In this document: piece by piece, positions 8,323 through 18,202 of the stretch
Layout of the letters: every line of letters begins with the position of its first letter
Position numbering within the stretch: position 1 is the stretch's first letter
Source: Paracoccaceae bacterium
GTDB taxonomy: Bacteria > Pseudomonadota > Alphaproteobacteria > Rhodobacterales > Rhodobacteraceae
Reading direction: 5' to 3'
DNA length: 64,000 bases
Assembly: GCA_958296035.1 (NCBI GenBank)
Contig: OY282431.1
Span: 2,464,037 to 2,528,036, forward strand
The notes under the pieces: generated by a model
Told to the model about the DNA's origin: nothing
Databases searched by the model: none
The model's input: the letters and a program-made list of their open reading frames with translations, nothing else
Position numbers and translations under genes: made by a program

Positions 8323-10218
8323 GTGAAATTCTATTCTGCTGAAAAGACCGAACGACTGACGCTGTCTCAAGCCATCGTCAAATATCTCCAGGTTCAGTAC
8401 AGTGAACATGACGGCGTGCAGCAAAGGCTTGTGCAGGGCATTTGGGGCATATTCGGGCACGGCAACGTGTCCGGCCTGAGCCAGGCACTGGTCGAGTATG
8501 GGCGAGATCTGCCCTACTTTCAGCCTGCCAACGAGCAATCCATGGTCCACGCTTCGACGGGTTTTGCACGCAGCATGCGGCGCAAGGCGACAATGGCCTG
8601 CACAACCTCGATCGGGCCGGGCGCAACCAACATGATCACCGGAGCAGCGACGGCGACAATTTGCCGCATTCCGGTGCTACTGTTGCCCTCCGACTATTAC
8701 GCCAACCGCTTTGGCGGGACGGTTCTGCAGGATATCGAGCACCTGACCTCGGACGACATGTCGGTCACGGATACATTTCGTGTCGTGAGCCGGTTTTTCG
8801 ACCGGGTCACGCGGCCCGAGCAGATACTGACCTCCCTGCCCGAGGCCATGCGCGTCATGACGTGTCCGGCCGAGACCGGAGCGGTGACGATTGCGCTTCC
8901 CCAGGACATTCAAGGCTATGCATTTGACTACCCGTCGAAGTTCTTTGCGCGACGTGTATGGAGGATCGAGCGTCCGCAGCCCGACCCGATGCGGATCAAG
9001 GAGGCAGCATTGGCACTGCGAGAAGCCGAGCGGCCGTATATCATTGCCGGCGGTGGCATCCACTATTCGGAGGCCTGGCGGGAACTTGCGGTGTTTTCGG
9101 AGAGGTTCGGCATTCCAGTAGGCGAGACCCATGCAGGGCGGGGGGCGCTGCGAGAGGATTCGAGCATTCTGCTGGGCGGCACAGGGCATCTGGGCACGCC
9201 GGCTGCGGCGCGGATTGCAGAGGAGGCCGATCTGGTATTTTGCATAGGCACGCGCCTGAAGGACTTCACAACAGGCTCCAATTCCGCCTTTCAGAACCCG
9301 GATGTGCAATTTGTTTCTGTGAACGTCAACGGCCGCGATGCCTACAAGCTGGGCGCGTTGCCGATTATGGCCGATGCCAAGCTGGCGCTGGCGGCGCTGG
9401 ACGAGGCGGCTGCAGAATTTGAGGTCGCGGTCAATCCGGCCTGGACTGCCCGGGCCAGGCAGCTGCGCGCCGATTGGGACGCAGTCAAGAGCACAAGGGT
9501 TTTTGTGCAGCGGCACAACGAGAAAGTCAGTCAGGGCCAGCTGGTCGGCATTCTGAACCAGGAAATGCAAGGTGGCGACACACTGGTTGCCGCTGCCGGA
9601 ACGATCCCGGCCGACCTGACCAAGCTGTTCGATGCCACAGGAGGGAAAAACGTTCACATCGAATTTGGCAATTCCTGCATGGGATACGACATTCCGGCCG
9701 CCATAGGTGTTTGCCAGGCGGGCGGCGACGGGGAGGTGCTGGTATTGATGGGTGACGGCAACTACCAGATGCATCCGATGGAGCTGGTCACGGCCATGCA
9801 GGAAGGCGTGAAGATCACGATCATTCTCAACGTGAACTACGGTTATCAATCAATCCACGGGCATCAAAAGGCGCTGGTAGGTCATTCGCTGGGCAACGAG
9901 TTCAGGATTAGGGACCAGGCGACGCGGTTGCTTGACGAGGGGCAGTTCATTGAGGTGGACTATGTGAAGAATGCCGAGAGCATAGGCTTGCGGGCGTGGC
10001 TGGCGGAAAGGGAGGAGGACATTGTCCAGGCGTTGCGAGAGGCGCGGGCCGAAAGCCGTTCATGTATGATCGTGGTTCCGACAGAGAAGTACCGTTTTCC
10101 ACCGGATTCGGGCGTCTGGTGGGAAGTTGTAGGAGCGGAGGTGACGAATGATCCGAAGACGAAGGCGCTCGTGGCAGAGCGTGAAGCGGGTCGTCGCAAA
10201 CAGCGACTGTACTATTGA
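8323..10218 (+). CDS. iolD: 3D-(3,5/4)-trihydroxycyclohexane-1,2-dione acylhydrolase IolD
   Basis: IolD is a thiamine diphosphate enzyme that opens the six-membered ring in myo-inositol breakdown, giving 5-deoxy-glucuronate. The 631 residues match the family length. The N-terminal TPP domain shows GIWGIFGHGNVSGLSQAL and the cofactor glutamate region NEQSMVHASTGFAR. The central domain has LVFCIGTRLKDFTTGSNSAF. The C-terminal TPP-binding motif is VLVLMGDGNYQMHPMELVTA to LNVNYGYQSIHGHQ (GDG near residue 478). The 8323 ATG follows a purine-rich stretch (AAGGGACAA). It lies in the same orientation as iolG but is separated from it by decayed DNA. Confidence 0.95.
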   Translation: MKFYSAEKTERLTLSQAIVKYLQVQYSEHDGVQQRLVQGIWGIFGHGNVSGLSQALVEYGRDLPYFQPANEQSMVHASTGFARSMRRKATMACTTSIGPGATNMITGAATATICRIPVLLLPSDYYANRFGGTVLQDIEHLTSDDMSVTDTFRVVSRFFDRVTRPEQILTSLPEAMRVMTCPAETGAVTIALPQDIQGYAFDYPSKFFARRVWRIERPQPDPMRIKEAALALREAERPYIIAGGGIHYSEAWRELAVFSERFGIPVGETHAGRGALREDSSILLGGTGHLGTPAAARIAEEADLVFCIGTRLKDFTTGSNSAFQNPDVQFVSVNVNGRDAYKLGALPIMADAKLALAALDEAAAEFEVAVNPAWTARARQLRADWDAVKSTRVFVQRHNEKVSQGQLVGILNQEMQGGDTLVAAAGTIPADLTKLFDATGGKNVHIEFGNSCMGYDIPAAIGVCQAGGDGEVLVLMGDGNYQMHPMELVTAMQEGVKITIILNVNYGYQSIHGHQKALVGHSLGNEFRIRDQATRLLDEGQFIEVDYVKNAESIGLRAWLAEREEDIVQALREARAESRSCMIVVPTEKYRFPPDSGVWWEVVGAEVTNDPKTKALVAEREAGRRKQRLYY

Positions 10219-10344
10219 CACCCGATCGAAGCACGACGTGTCGGCAATTGTCCGGCCCTTGCGATTCTGAAACGCTGGATACTTTGCTACTTTCAGCTCG
10301 GCAGATAGGTTGCCAATGAAGGACCTGGAGAGGAGGAGCTCATT

Positions 10345-11154
10345 GTGAGATTCGATAACAAGGCAATTGTTGTAACAGGTGGAACGCAGGGCGTTGGCCG
10401 CGCCACTGCAAAATTGCTGGCCCGACGAGGCGCAAGAGCAGTTGTGATTTGTGGACGATCAGCCGACAAGGGGAACTCGGTAGCTCAGGAAATCACAGCA
10501 TTGGGGACTGAAGCACTCTTCGTGAAGGCAGATTTGTCGCTTCCCGAAGACTGTTTTGCCGTCATTGATCGCGCCGAGGCGTTATTCGGCGATCTCGACT
10601 GCCTTGTCAATTGCTGCGGCTGCACGACTCGAGGAACACTGGAAAGCACCACGCCGGACCTCTGGGATTACCTTTTCAATGTCAATGCGCGGGCGCCGTT
10701 TCTGCTTACGCAAAGAATTGTGCCCAATATGCGCCAACACGGAAAGGGCGGAACGATTGCGAATATCGGCTCCGTTGCAGCACATGGAGGACAACCGTAC
10801 ATTACCGCTTACAGTGCTGCAAAGGCTGCCCTTCTCACATTGACCAAGAATCTGGCCAATTCCTTGCGCTGGGACAAGATACGGGTCAATGCACTCAATA
10901 TAGGCTGGACCGCGACGCCGACCGAACACGATTTGCAGGCCAACTACCATGGCTATGGCGAGGACTGGCTTCAATCGGCCTCGGCAGCGCAACCCTTTGG
11001 ACGCCTGCTTATGCCGGAAGATGTCGCAAAGGCACTGGCGTTCCTGCTGTCCGACGAATCCGGTCTCATGACCGGTTCGATTGTGCATTTCGACCAAACT
11101 GTCATCGGCGCGGTCGATGACAATCCTGTTGGAGATTCCGAGGCAAATGCTTGA
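10345..11154 (+). CDS. Short-chain dehydrogenase/reductase
   Basis: This is a classical SDR of 269 residues with the NAD(P)-binding motif TGGTQGVGRA (residues 11-20). Its catalytic set is Ser143 (NIGSVAAHGG), Tyr156 and Lys160 (YSAAK). LVNCCGCTTRG corresponds to the NNAG region, with the Asn-Ala-Gly partly replaced. It starts with GTG preceded by GGAGAGGAGGAG, a strong ribosome-binding site. It lies between iolD and a sugar ABC importer in the same direction, so a role in oxidising a cyclitol or sugar is likely. Substrate and cofactor preference cannot be read from the sequence. Confidence 0.88.
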   Translation: MRFDNKAIVVTGGTQGVGRATAKLLARRGARAVVICGRSADKGNSVAQEITALGTEALFVKADLSLPEDCFAVIDRAEALFGDLDCLVNCCGCTTRGTLESTTPDLWDYLFNVNARAPFLLTQRIVPNMRQHGKGGTIANIGSVAAHGGQPYITAYSAAKAALLTLTKNLANSLRWDKIRVNALNIGWTATPTEHDLQANYHGYGEDWLQSASAAQPFGRLLMPEDVAKALAFLLSDESGLMTGSIVHFDQTVIGAVDDNPVGDSEANA

Positions 11155-11244
11155 TCATCACACATTGTACGCTTGCCTGGCGACGACGCCATGTGCGCGT
11201 AGCACCGAAACAAGGCTGAAGACAGGCCATACGGGGCCAGTTTC

Positions 11245-12780
11245 ATGCCGGATGTGAGTTCTCCGTCCAGTCGCCGGTTGTTGTGTGCATTGCGCAACGT
11301 TTCAAAACACTTCGGCAACATCCAGGCTTGCCAGGATATCGACCTGGAATTGTATTCGGGCGAGGTCGTCGCGGTTGTCGGAGAAAACGGTGCCGGAAAA
11401 AGCACTGTTTCCAAGTGCCTGTATGGCCTCTACTCTCCAAGCAGGGGTCATGTGGAAGTCAACGGCAAACCGGTAGCATTCAGAAATGCTAGCGATGGAG
11501 AGAAAGCCGGAATTGTAATGATTCCGCAGGAGCTGGATCTGTTTCCTGAACTCTCGGTCGTTGAAAATATCTGGATGGGGCTGGAACGCCCCCGATACTG
11601 GCACGGCGCTTTCAATAGCAGCGCCATGGAAAGGAGAGCGCGCCAGCTGTTGCACCAGTTGGGACTGATTGTCGACGTCACGACACCTGCTAAACTTCTT
11701 TCGGCAGCAAACGGAAAACTCGTCGAGGTCGCACGCGCCCTGAATGCCAACGCGCAGGTGATAATCATGGATGAACCCACCGCGTCGCTGACAGAACGTG
11801 AGGTGTCCAATCTGTTTTCCGTTGTGCGGGCACTCAAGCGAAGCAACGTCGCGGTGCTCTACATTACCCACCGACTGGAAGAAGTTTTTGAAGTCTGTGA
11901 CCGGACGGTTGTGTTAAGGGACGGCAAGATGATCTCGGACCGTCCTGCAGACCAGGAAACGGAGGCCGGACTTGTCAAGAAGATGGTCGGCCGTCCCGTT
12001 GAGCAACTCTTCGTAAGGCATTTCCATGAGATTGGTGACGTCGTACTGGAGGTCGAGGGATTGCATTCGGGGAGCACGTTTCAAGATGTTTCGTTTCAGC
12101 TCCACAAAGGTGAAATTCTTGGAATATCGGGTCTGATCGGTGCAGGTCGGTCAGAAATCGTCGAAACGCTATTCGGGCTGCGAGACCGTACCGCCGGAAC
12201 AATCAGGCTGCATGGAGAGGTTGCCAATATATCTTGCGTAAGGGAAGCATTCGACCATGGAATTGGCATGGTTCCCGAGGAACGCAGGACGCTTGGGTTG
12301 ATCCTTCCTTTCTCGGTCAAGAACAATGTTACATTTTCCAGCCTGCTCAGATTCACACGAGGTATTTTCATTGACACTGCGGCGGAGGACAAGTTTGCTG
12401 AAAAGGCTGCCAGGGAGGTCACGATTGTTGGCGCCGGACTTGACGATCCTGTGTCAGCACTGTCCGGAGGTAACCAGCAAAAGGTCGTCGTCGCAAAGGC
12501 ACTGGCCCGCAATCCAAGGATTCTGATTCTTGATGAACCGACACGCGGGGTGGATATCGGCGCCAAGTCCGAGATCTATCGCATTATCGACGGCCTGGCG
12601 AAGCAAGGACACGCGGTCCTGATGGTTTCTTCGGAACTCAACGAGATTCTTGCCATGTGCGATCGTACCCTGGTCATGCGCGAGGGAAGACTTGTCAGCT
12701 CATTCGATCGAAAGGACTTTTCGCCGGATGAAATCGGTTCGGCAGCAGCAGGCGTGGCGGTGAACCCAAGTGTCGCATAA
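11245..12780 (+). CDS. Sugar ABC transporter ATP-binding protein (ribose/xylose type)
   Basis: This 511-residue protein has two nucleotide-binding domains, as in RbsA/XylG/MglA. Domain 1 has Walker A GENGAGKST and Walker B VIIMDEPTAS, but its signature region reads LSAANGKLVEVARAL instead of a normal LSxGQ/LSVGQQQ. Domain 2 has a degenerate P-loop (GLIGAGRSEI, normal for this family), the intact signature LSGGNQQKVVVAKAL and Walker B ILILDEPTRGVD. It is followed by two permease genes with 4-11 base overlaps. It powers uptake of a monosaccharide or cyclitol; placement near iolG/iolD suggests an inositol-like substrate, which is inference. Confidence 0.93.
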   Translation: MPDVSSPSSRRLLCALRNVSKHFGNIQACQDIDLELYSGEVVAVVGENGAGKSTVSKCLYGLYSPSRGHVEVNGKPVAFRNASDGEKAGIVMIPQELDLFPELSVVENIWMGLERPRYWHGAFNSSAMERRARQLLHQLGLIVDVTTPAKLLSAANGKLVEVARALNANAQVIIMDEPTASLTEREVSNLFSVVRALKRSNVAVLYITHRLEEVFEVCDRTVVLRDGKMISDRPADQETEAGLVKKMVGRPVEQLFVRHFHEIGDVVLEVEGLHSGSTFQDVSFQLHKGEILGISGLIGAGRSEIVETLFGLRDRTAGTIRLHGEVANISCVREAFDHGIGMVPEERRTLGLILPFSVKNNVTFSSLLRFTRGIFIDTAAEDKFAEKAAREVTIVGAGLDDPVSALSGGNQQKVVVAKALARNPRILILDEPTRGVDIGAKSEIYRIIDGLAKQGHAVLMVSSELNEILAMCDRTLVMREGRLVSSFDRKDFSPDEIGSAAAGVAVNPSVA

Positions 12781-13780
12781 CCCGGACACCGAAACCTTCG
12801 CTGGCAACCCGAGCAATAGGCGGAGAGGTTCCGCTTACTTCAACACATTGCTGGCGCGCCCCGAGTCACCTGCCCTCCTTTTCCTGATTCTGTTGCTGGT
12901 CGTTTTCTCCGTGACGACAAACGGTTTTTTCTCGGCGAGCAACTTTCTCGGCATTCTTGAGCAGGTCGTGATCATTGCCATCGTGGGCCTGGCGGTCAAT
13001 CAGGTCATCCTGTCGGCAGAAATTGATGTTTCCGTGGGCTCTGTGCTGGCGGTTTGTGCCTTCATATACGGAAACATTGCCATGGCATACGGTGGCAACC
13101 TGTTGCCACTTTTCGCGGCTCTGGCGGTCGGAACCGCCATCGGGTTCTTGAACGGCGTCCTTTCGACCTATGGCAGGGTGCCATCCATAATTACAACGCT
13201 TGGCGCCCTGTTCATCTATCGTGGTCTAATCCTGCTGCTTGCCGGGGCGCAGGTTCTCAACGTGCCCAAGTCATCAAGGGTTCTCGGATTGTCGGATCTC
13301 GCCGGCATTCCTGTATCGGTGATAGTCCTCACAGTGCTTACTGCAGCATTTTACTGGGTCAGCAACAACACCAATTGGGGAAGAAACATTTATGCCGTCG
13401 GAGGGAACGAAAGCGGCGCCAATACCCTCGGACTTCCTGCGTATCGCACCCGTCTGATTGCATTTGTGTTGTCCGGTTCGGCTTGCGGTCTTGCGGCGGC
13501 GGTTTTCCTGGGTCAGATTGGCCAGTTGCAGGCAACCGCGGGAACATCCTTCGAGCTAAGGGTCATAACTGCCGTTGTGCTGGGTGGCACGAGCATTCGA
13601 GGGGGAAGGGGGTCCGTCTTCTCTCCGATTGTCGGTGCCCTGCTTGTCGGTGTCATATTGAACGCCATGACTCTCAACAGGGTTCCCGGCACCATGGAGT
13701 TGTTCGTTCTGGGCGTCCTGATACTCTTGTCGGTTTCATCCGAGGGCCTTCGACAGAGATACCTGGAAAAGAAGATATGA
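12770..13780 (+). CDS. Sugar ABC transporter permease 1 (RbsC family)
   Basis: This integral membrane subunit of 336 residues has about 8-10 hydrophobic segments and RbsC-family landmarks. These are VVIIAIVGLAVNQVILSAEIDVSVGSVLAV (seen from about residue 65), IITTLGALFIYRGL, and the C-terminal AVVLGGTSIRGGRG, which contacts the ATPase. The GTG start at 12770 overlaps the end of the ATPase gene, and the TGA overlaps the ATG of the next permease (ATGA). It likely forms a heterodimeric channel with the following gene product, as in transporters of the rhamnose/AI-2 subgroup, which also carry two different permeases. Confidence 0.92.
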   Translation: MSHNPDTETFAGNPSNRRRGSAYFNTLLARPESPALLFLILLLVVFSVTTNGFFSASNFLGILEQVVIIAIVGLAVNQVILSAEIDVSVGSVLAVCAFIYGNIAMAYGGNLLPLFAALAVGTAIGFLNGVLSTYGRVPSIITTLGALFIYRGLILLLAGAQVLNVPKSSRVLGLSDLAGIPVSVIVLTVLTAAFYWVSNNTNWGRNIYAVGGNESGANTLGLPAYRTRLIAFVLSGSACGLAAAVFLGQIGQLQATAGTSFELRVITAVVLGGTSIRGGRGSVFSPIVGALLVGVILNAMTLNRVPGTMELFVLGVLILLSVSSEGLRQRYLEKKI

Positions 13781-14760
13781 CTGGAAACAATACAAGGGCT
13801 GCCCGGGCGGGAGGTCTGCTGACCAACCCGTTCAGCAAACTCGGTCGAACCACTGTCCTGGCAATCATATTTGTGCTTCAGATAACGCTTACCAGCTTGC
13901 TGGTTCCCGGTTACTTCAGTGTTTGGGGGCTACTGGATGCATCCCGGGCGTTTGTCGAAGTCGGCTTCATTTCCCTGGCGATGACCCTGATCATCATAAC
14001 GGGTGGCATTGACTTGTCGGTCGGCGCCTTGCTGGCCCTTGTGTCGGTCACCATTGGGTTTTCCTACCAGGCAGGACTCCCCCTGGGGGCCGCATGCGCG
14101 TTGGGTGTACTTGTCGGCGTTGCCGGTGGCACACTCAATGGTCTGATCACCACTTATTTCAGACTGCATCCGCTCGTCGTTACCCTCGGCACGTTCGCCT
14201 TGTTTCGAGGCATTGCCTTTGCTGTATCCGATGCTGATGCTGTTTCCAGTTTTCCCCGGTGGTTTTCGTTTTTTGGTCAGTACAAGTTTGGCGGCATGGT
14301 CCCGGCCCAGCTTGTCTTGCTCGGCATATGCGCGGTGATCTTCTGGCTCCTTCTCGCGAAGACACCGTTCGGGCGGTATGTTTACGCACTCGGCCACAAT
14401 CCTACGGCGAGCCGGTTTTCCGGCGTTGCCACGGAAAAAGTGACCGTTGCCGTCTACGCGATCATGGGATTGATGGTCGGTCTGGCCGGCCTGATCCATA
14501 CGTCGCGTATTTTCAGTGCACGGGGGAATGCTGGGTTCGGACTGGAACTCGTCGCAATTGCAATTGTGGTTATGGGCGGTGCCAGAATACTAGGCGGGTC
14601 AGGTACGATATGGGGAACGGTCGTAGGGCTGCTCATACTTTCGTATCTCCAGGATGGTCTCAGTTTTGCCGGTGTGCGAGGGGATATCGGTCTTACAATC
14701 ATCGGCTTTGCCCTGATTCTCGGCGTATTCCTAAATGAGAATATCCAGAAAATCCGCTGA
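13777..14760 (+). CDS. Sugar ABC transporter permease 2 (RbsC family)
   Basis: This second membrane subunit has 327 residues. Family landmarks are GFISLAMTLIIITGGIDLSV, VVTLGTFALFRGIAF, YALGHNPTASRFSGV and VVMGGARILGGSGTIWG. The frame is open much further upstream, but that part lies inside the first permease gene. The ATG at 13777, which overlaps the preceding TGA, is the natural start. The pair of dissimilar permeases, one two-domain ATPase and a later periplasmic binding protein make a complete importer. Confidence 0.92.
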   Translation: MTGNNTRAARAGGLLTNPFSKLGRTTVLAIIFVLQITLTSLLVPGYFSVWGLLDASRAFVEVGFISLAMTLIIITGGIDLSVGALLALVSVTIGFSYQAGLPLGAACALGVLVGVAGGTLNGLITTYFRLHPLVVTLGTFALFRGIAFAVSDADAVSSFPRWFSFFGQYKFGGMVPAQLVLLGICAVIFWLLLAKTPFGRYVYALGHNPTASRFSGVATEKVTVAVYAIMGLMVGLAGLIHTSRIFSARGNAGFGLELVAIAIVVMGGARILGGSGTIWGTVVGLLILSYLQDGLSFAGVRGDIGLTIIGFALILGVFLNENIQKIR

Positions 14761-15445
14761 TTTTATGCACCGGCCGATTCGAAACTGTGGATGCGAACCA
14801 GACGCGTGTCTCCGGATTCCCTTCGCAGTCAGGCCTCTTGCCGACCCTGACATTCAGTGACAGAACCAGGGTAAGGCAACAAGATCCGGTTAGCCGCGTC
14901 TGGCTGATACAACAGTTACTCGGACACGCCGATTCTGGACCACAACCGCCGGTCCGACTTCTTCACAGTGACGGATTTCATTCTTGAAGCCTTGCGCAGA
15001 ATCCCAAGCGCCAGCTGCGCGGTCGTTCTCGACTACTGTTATCCCTCCGATTTGGGCCTGGTGATGATCATGGGGCGGGTTTGGCCGACCGGGCGCTACA
15101 AGACTATTGTCCGGTTCGGTTTACCAACTGCTTTCGATACGATGCGTGGCTAATCCGCCTTTGACGCGCTGAACCCTTCGGGAGGACGGAACATTGACTT
15201 CAAGCGCAGGTTTCGGCATCGGCAACCACCCGACAACCCTGCCGAACCGACATGGCGAACAGCACTTTTACGTTACAGAATGGTTTGATGAAACCTGGCC
15301 TCTTGAGTAAATGAACCCTCGGAGGAGGACAGATTGCACGATTTGCGTCTCCCGGAATATTGAACTCATGATTTGACAGGCTGTCTTGTGAACCGCAGCA
15401 CAGCTGAGTTCGCTTGGCAGGCTGCAAGCATCAACAGGAGAAAGT
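14761..15445. other. Long gap between permease and binding-protein genes
   Basis: No gene was recognised. A frame around 14930-15153 (+) reads like eroded protein (RRIPSASCAVVLDYCYPSDL), but I cannot assign it. The distance to the binding-protein gene suggests that gene has its own promoter; AACAGGAGAAAG, a good ribosome-binding site, ends just before 15446. Confidence 0.4.
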
Positions 15446-16477
15446 ATGTATAAATCTATGATTGTCAGGCTGTTTGCATGTTTAGGCACCAAGCTCAGAA
15501 CAGCTCTTGTCTCTTCTTTCGTGACGGGACTCATGATCGCATGGGTCTCATCCGTTTCGGCGGAGGGCATCACCATCGGTTTGATACCGAAATTTACCAG
15601 TGATCCATATTTTGTTGCAGCCAACCAGGGTGCCCAGGAAGCTGCCGAGGAACTTGGAGTCACCGTCGAATTCAATGGTCCTGTCGGCGCCGACGTGACC
15701 GAACAAGCGAACATCATCGATCGCTTTGTTCGCAGAGGCTTTGATGTCATCGCTGTCTCTGCAAACGATCCGGATGCATTGGCACCTGCAATGCAGCGTG
15801 CCCGGGATGCAGGGATCATAACCATGACCTGGGACGCTGACGTCAATCCGGATGCCCGGTCGCTGTTTCTTAATCAGGCCACATTCGAAGGCATGGGACG
15901 AACCTTTGTCGAAATGATGGTACGCTCTGCAGGAACCTCCGAGGGGGATTTCCTGATTGTCACAGCCGTACTGACAGCGCCGAACCAGAATCGCTGGATC
16001 AAGGAACTCAAGGAGTATGCAGCCGCAAATTATCCCGGCATGAATTTCATGGCTACCTTGCCCGGGGATGAAGACCTCGAGAAGAGCAAGAATGTGACGC
16101 TCAACTACCTTCAGGGACATCCGGACACCACCGGTGTGTTCACGGTGACGGGCATTGCAACACCCGGGGTTATCGAGGCTGTCAAACAGCTTGGACTTGA
16201 AGAAAAGGTCGCGGTCACAGGCCTTGGTGTACCGAGCCTCATCCGCCCCTATCTCAAGGACGGCTCGCTAACCGAAGCTGCGCTCTGGAGCCCGATCGAT
16301 ATTGGCTATGGAGCGATCTACATTGCCAAGGCCCTGCACGACGGCACAGTGAAGCCGGGTGATGCGTCGATGCCAGCTGGCAGGCTCGGTGATCTTCAAT
16401 TCATAAGCGAGGATACTATCCTGTTGGGTGATCCCTTCATCTTCACTGCAGAAAACGTCGACGATTTCGACTTCTGA
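15446..16477 (+). CDS. Periplasmic sugar-binding protein of the ABC importer
   Basis: This is a 343-residue Peripla_BP_4 protein. The first about 38 residues form a signal peptide: a basic start, the hydrophobic core ALVSSFVTGLMIAWVSSV, and the AxA-like cleavage region SVSA-EG. The mature part begins ITIGLIPKFTSDPYFVAANQGAQ and contains RGFDVIAVSANDPDALAPA, the pattern seen in LsrB/RhaS-like binding proteins. GVFTVTGIATPGVIEAVKQLG and IDIGYGAIYIAKAL follow. It most likely delivers the substrate to the ATPase/permease set encoded upstream. Annotation pipelines may call such proteins autoinducer-2 binding; near iol genes, a cyclitol or sugar is equally plausible. Confidence 0.9.
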   Translation: MYKSMIVRLFACLGTKLRTALVSSFVTGLMIAWVSSVSAEGITIGLIPKFTSDPYFVAANQGAQEAAEELGVTVEFNGPVGADVTEQANIIDRFVRRGFDVIAVSANDPDALAPAMQRARDAGIITMTWDADVNPDARSLFLNQATFEGMGRTFVEMMVRSAGTSEGDFLIVTAVLTAPNQNRWIKELKEYAAANYPGMNFMATLPGDEDLEKSKNVTLNYLQGHPDTTGVFTVTGIATPGVIEAVKQLGLEEKVAVTGLGVPSLIRPYLKDGSLTEAALWSPIDIGYGAIYIAKALHDGTVKPGDASMPAGRLGDLQFISEDTILLGDPFIFTAENVDDFDF

Positions 16478-16488
16478 GTTTCTGTATG

Positions 16489-16512
16489 CTGCGAGGCTCC
16501 TGAGCCTCGCAG
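16489..16512 (+). terminator. Strong hairpin after the binding-protein gene
   Basis: CTGCGAGGCTC and GAGCCTCGCAG form a perfect 11-bp stem; a real loop requires opening the innermost pairs. It lies 11 bases after the stop codon. No U-run follows, so it may be a terminator or an mRNA-stabilising structure, as is common downstream of abundant binding-protein genes. Confidence 0.6.
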
Positions 16513-16592
16513 TATCCATCCACACCGGTATCGCCCTGAAGCTGCAATGGATGTGACTGTATGGGCAATTTCCCGAACCCTCCCTGACCGGC

Positions 16593-17822
16593 ATGACAGT
16601 GGCGCACAACTCCGACATTGACGGTCTCCGGACCGAATTCGGACGCAGGTTGCGTCTTGGGTTTGTCGGGGGCGGTCGCGATTCGGTAATAGGCAGTACA
16701 CATCTGGCTGCCTCGCGGGTCGATGGTCTATACGAACTGACCGCAGGCGTCTTTTCAGTTGATCCAGCCGTTTCCCTGGGCACTGCAAAGGCCGAGTATG
16801 TGGCCGCCGACAGGGTGTATTCGCACTTTGGTGAGATGGCGCGGCGCGAATCGGAACATGGCCACGGAATCGACGTGGTCTTGATTGCCACACCGCCGAA
16901 CCTGCACTTTCCGGTCGCCACGGCGTTTCTCGAAAACGGCATCGACGTGATTTGCGAGAAGCCGATGACGCGCAATCTATCGGAGGCAAGGGAGCTGGAC
17001 CGGTTGGTGTCGGCAAGTGGCCGGTTGTTCTGCCTGACATATTGCTACACCGGCTACCCTATGGTCCGACATGCACGGGAGCTGGTAAGGTGCGGTAAAC
17101 TGGGGGCGATCAGGATTGCAGAAGGTGAACTGGCTGCCGGCGACCCCGGAGTCAGTTTCGAGCCCGAAAACCCTGACGATCGTCATTGGAGATTCCGACC
17201 AGGCACGATGGGCGAAGGTGCCATATTGGGAGAGGTTTCCTCCCATGCACACCACCTCCTGACCTACATTATCGGCGATGATGCCAGGGAGGTTTCTGCT
17301 GAACTGAATGCGTTCGTGGAGCGACGAGAGGTATTCGACAATGCCTATGTCACGCTCCGGTTCGGAAATGGTGCCCGCGGTCGGGTCTGGGGAAGCTATG
17401 TCGCAGCAGGAAATGATCACGGCCTGTGGTTCAGAATCTTTGGCGACAAGGGGAATCTGACCTGGGTGCAGGAGGAACCGGAAATTCTCTGGTTCAAGCC
17501 GATAGGCGGTGCTGCCACAAGACTTGCCAGGGGCTACGACCAGCTTTCGGATGCAGCTGACCGTTCGACGCGACTCAGGCCGGGGCACCCCGAAGGCTAT
17601 ATCCTGGCTTTTGCAAATCTCTACTCGGATTTTGCATGTGCAATAATGGCAAGGAAACTCGGAAAGCCCTACAAAGTCTTTCTGGAACCGCTACCCGATA
17701 CCCTGGACGGTCTGCACACGATGGCACTTATCGAGGCCGCGGTCGAGTCGAATAGCAGCAACGGTGAATGGGTGACGGTAGCCCCGCTGCGCAAGGCACC
17801 GGACCGAAGCGTTGAGGCGTGA
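16593..17822 (+). CDS. Gfo/Idh/MocA family oxidoreductase
   Basis: This NAD(P)-dependent sugar or cyclitol dehydrogenase has 409 residues, larger than iolG. The nucleotide-binding start is LRLGFVGGGRDSVIGSTHLA, followed by VVLIATPPNLHFPVA and the catalytic lysine in ICEKPMTRNLSEA. The HWRFRPGTMGEGAILGEVSSHAHHL stretch (from about residue 190) carries the substrate-site histidines, and WGSYVAAGNDHGLWFRIFGDKG is typical of the scyllo-inositol/glucose-oxidoreductase subgroup. It follows the sugar importer after the hairpin, so it probably oxidises an imported compound. Confidence 0.88.
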   Translation: MTVAHNSDIDGLRTEFGRRLRLGFVGGGRDSVIGSTHLAASRVDGLYELTAGVFSVDPAVSLGTAKAEYVAADRVYSHFGEMARRESEHGHGIDVVLIATPPNLHFPVATAFLENGIDVICEKPMTRNLSEARELDRLVSASGRLFCLTYCYTGYPMVRHARELVRCGKLGAIRIAEGELAAGDPGVSFEPENPDDRHWRFRPGTMGEGAILGEVSSHAHHLLTYIIGDDAREVSAELNAFVERREVFDNAYVTLRFGNGARGRVWGSYVAAGNDHGLWFRIFGDKGNLTWVQEEPEILWFKPIGGAATRLARGYDQLSDAADRSTRLRPGHPEGYILAFANLYSDFACAIMARKLGKPYKVFLEPLPDTLDGLHTMALIEAAVESNSSNGEWVTVAPLRKAPDRSVEA

Positions 17823-18202
17823 AGCCTTGAATATCCTGCCATGACCGAACGGGAATTCCCGGTGTCCGCAGAATAGCTGACCGTATAGGCGTAGATCCTG
17901 CCTCGCCTGTGGACACGTCGCTGGGTCTCGCGCACCTGCTCCCGGACCGGCCGCGTGCTTCGCTGCTTGAAGTGAACACCGAATTGCACGAGAGCATTTC
18001 CGTCGGCGCTGTGATCGTCGCACCAAAACGGCGCCTGGAGGCCAATATGGGCGTCACGCCCGCGAGAGAAGGGACTATAGGGAGAATGACCGATCGATCT
18101 GTCCACGAGTCACGACAGGAGATCTGGCGAGGCAAACGCCAACTATCCCCCTTTTCCATCTTTGGCTGTGCAAATTGAACCACAATTGAGGAGTGTCCCG
18201 AA
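17823..18202. other. Gap upstream of the enamidase gene
   Basis: An 89-codon frame (17909-18178, +) and an antiparallel frame are open but match nothing I recognise. A purine-rich site (TTGAGGAGTG) sits 9 bases before the enamidase ATG. I did not find the TTAGT..ACTAA operator here. Confidence 0.4.

Noticed and set aside
13054-13776. Upstream extension of the second permease frame
   Set aside because: It lies entirely inside the first permease gene in another frame and contains no permease-like sequence; ATG 13777 fits the overlap pattern.
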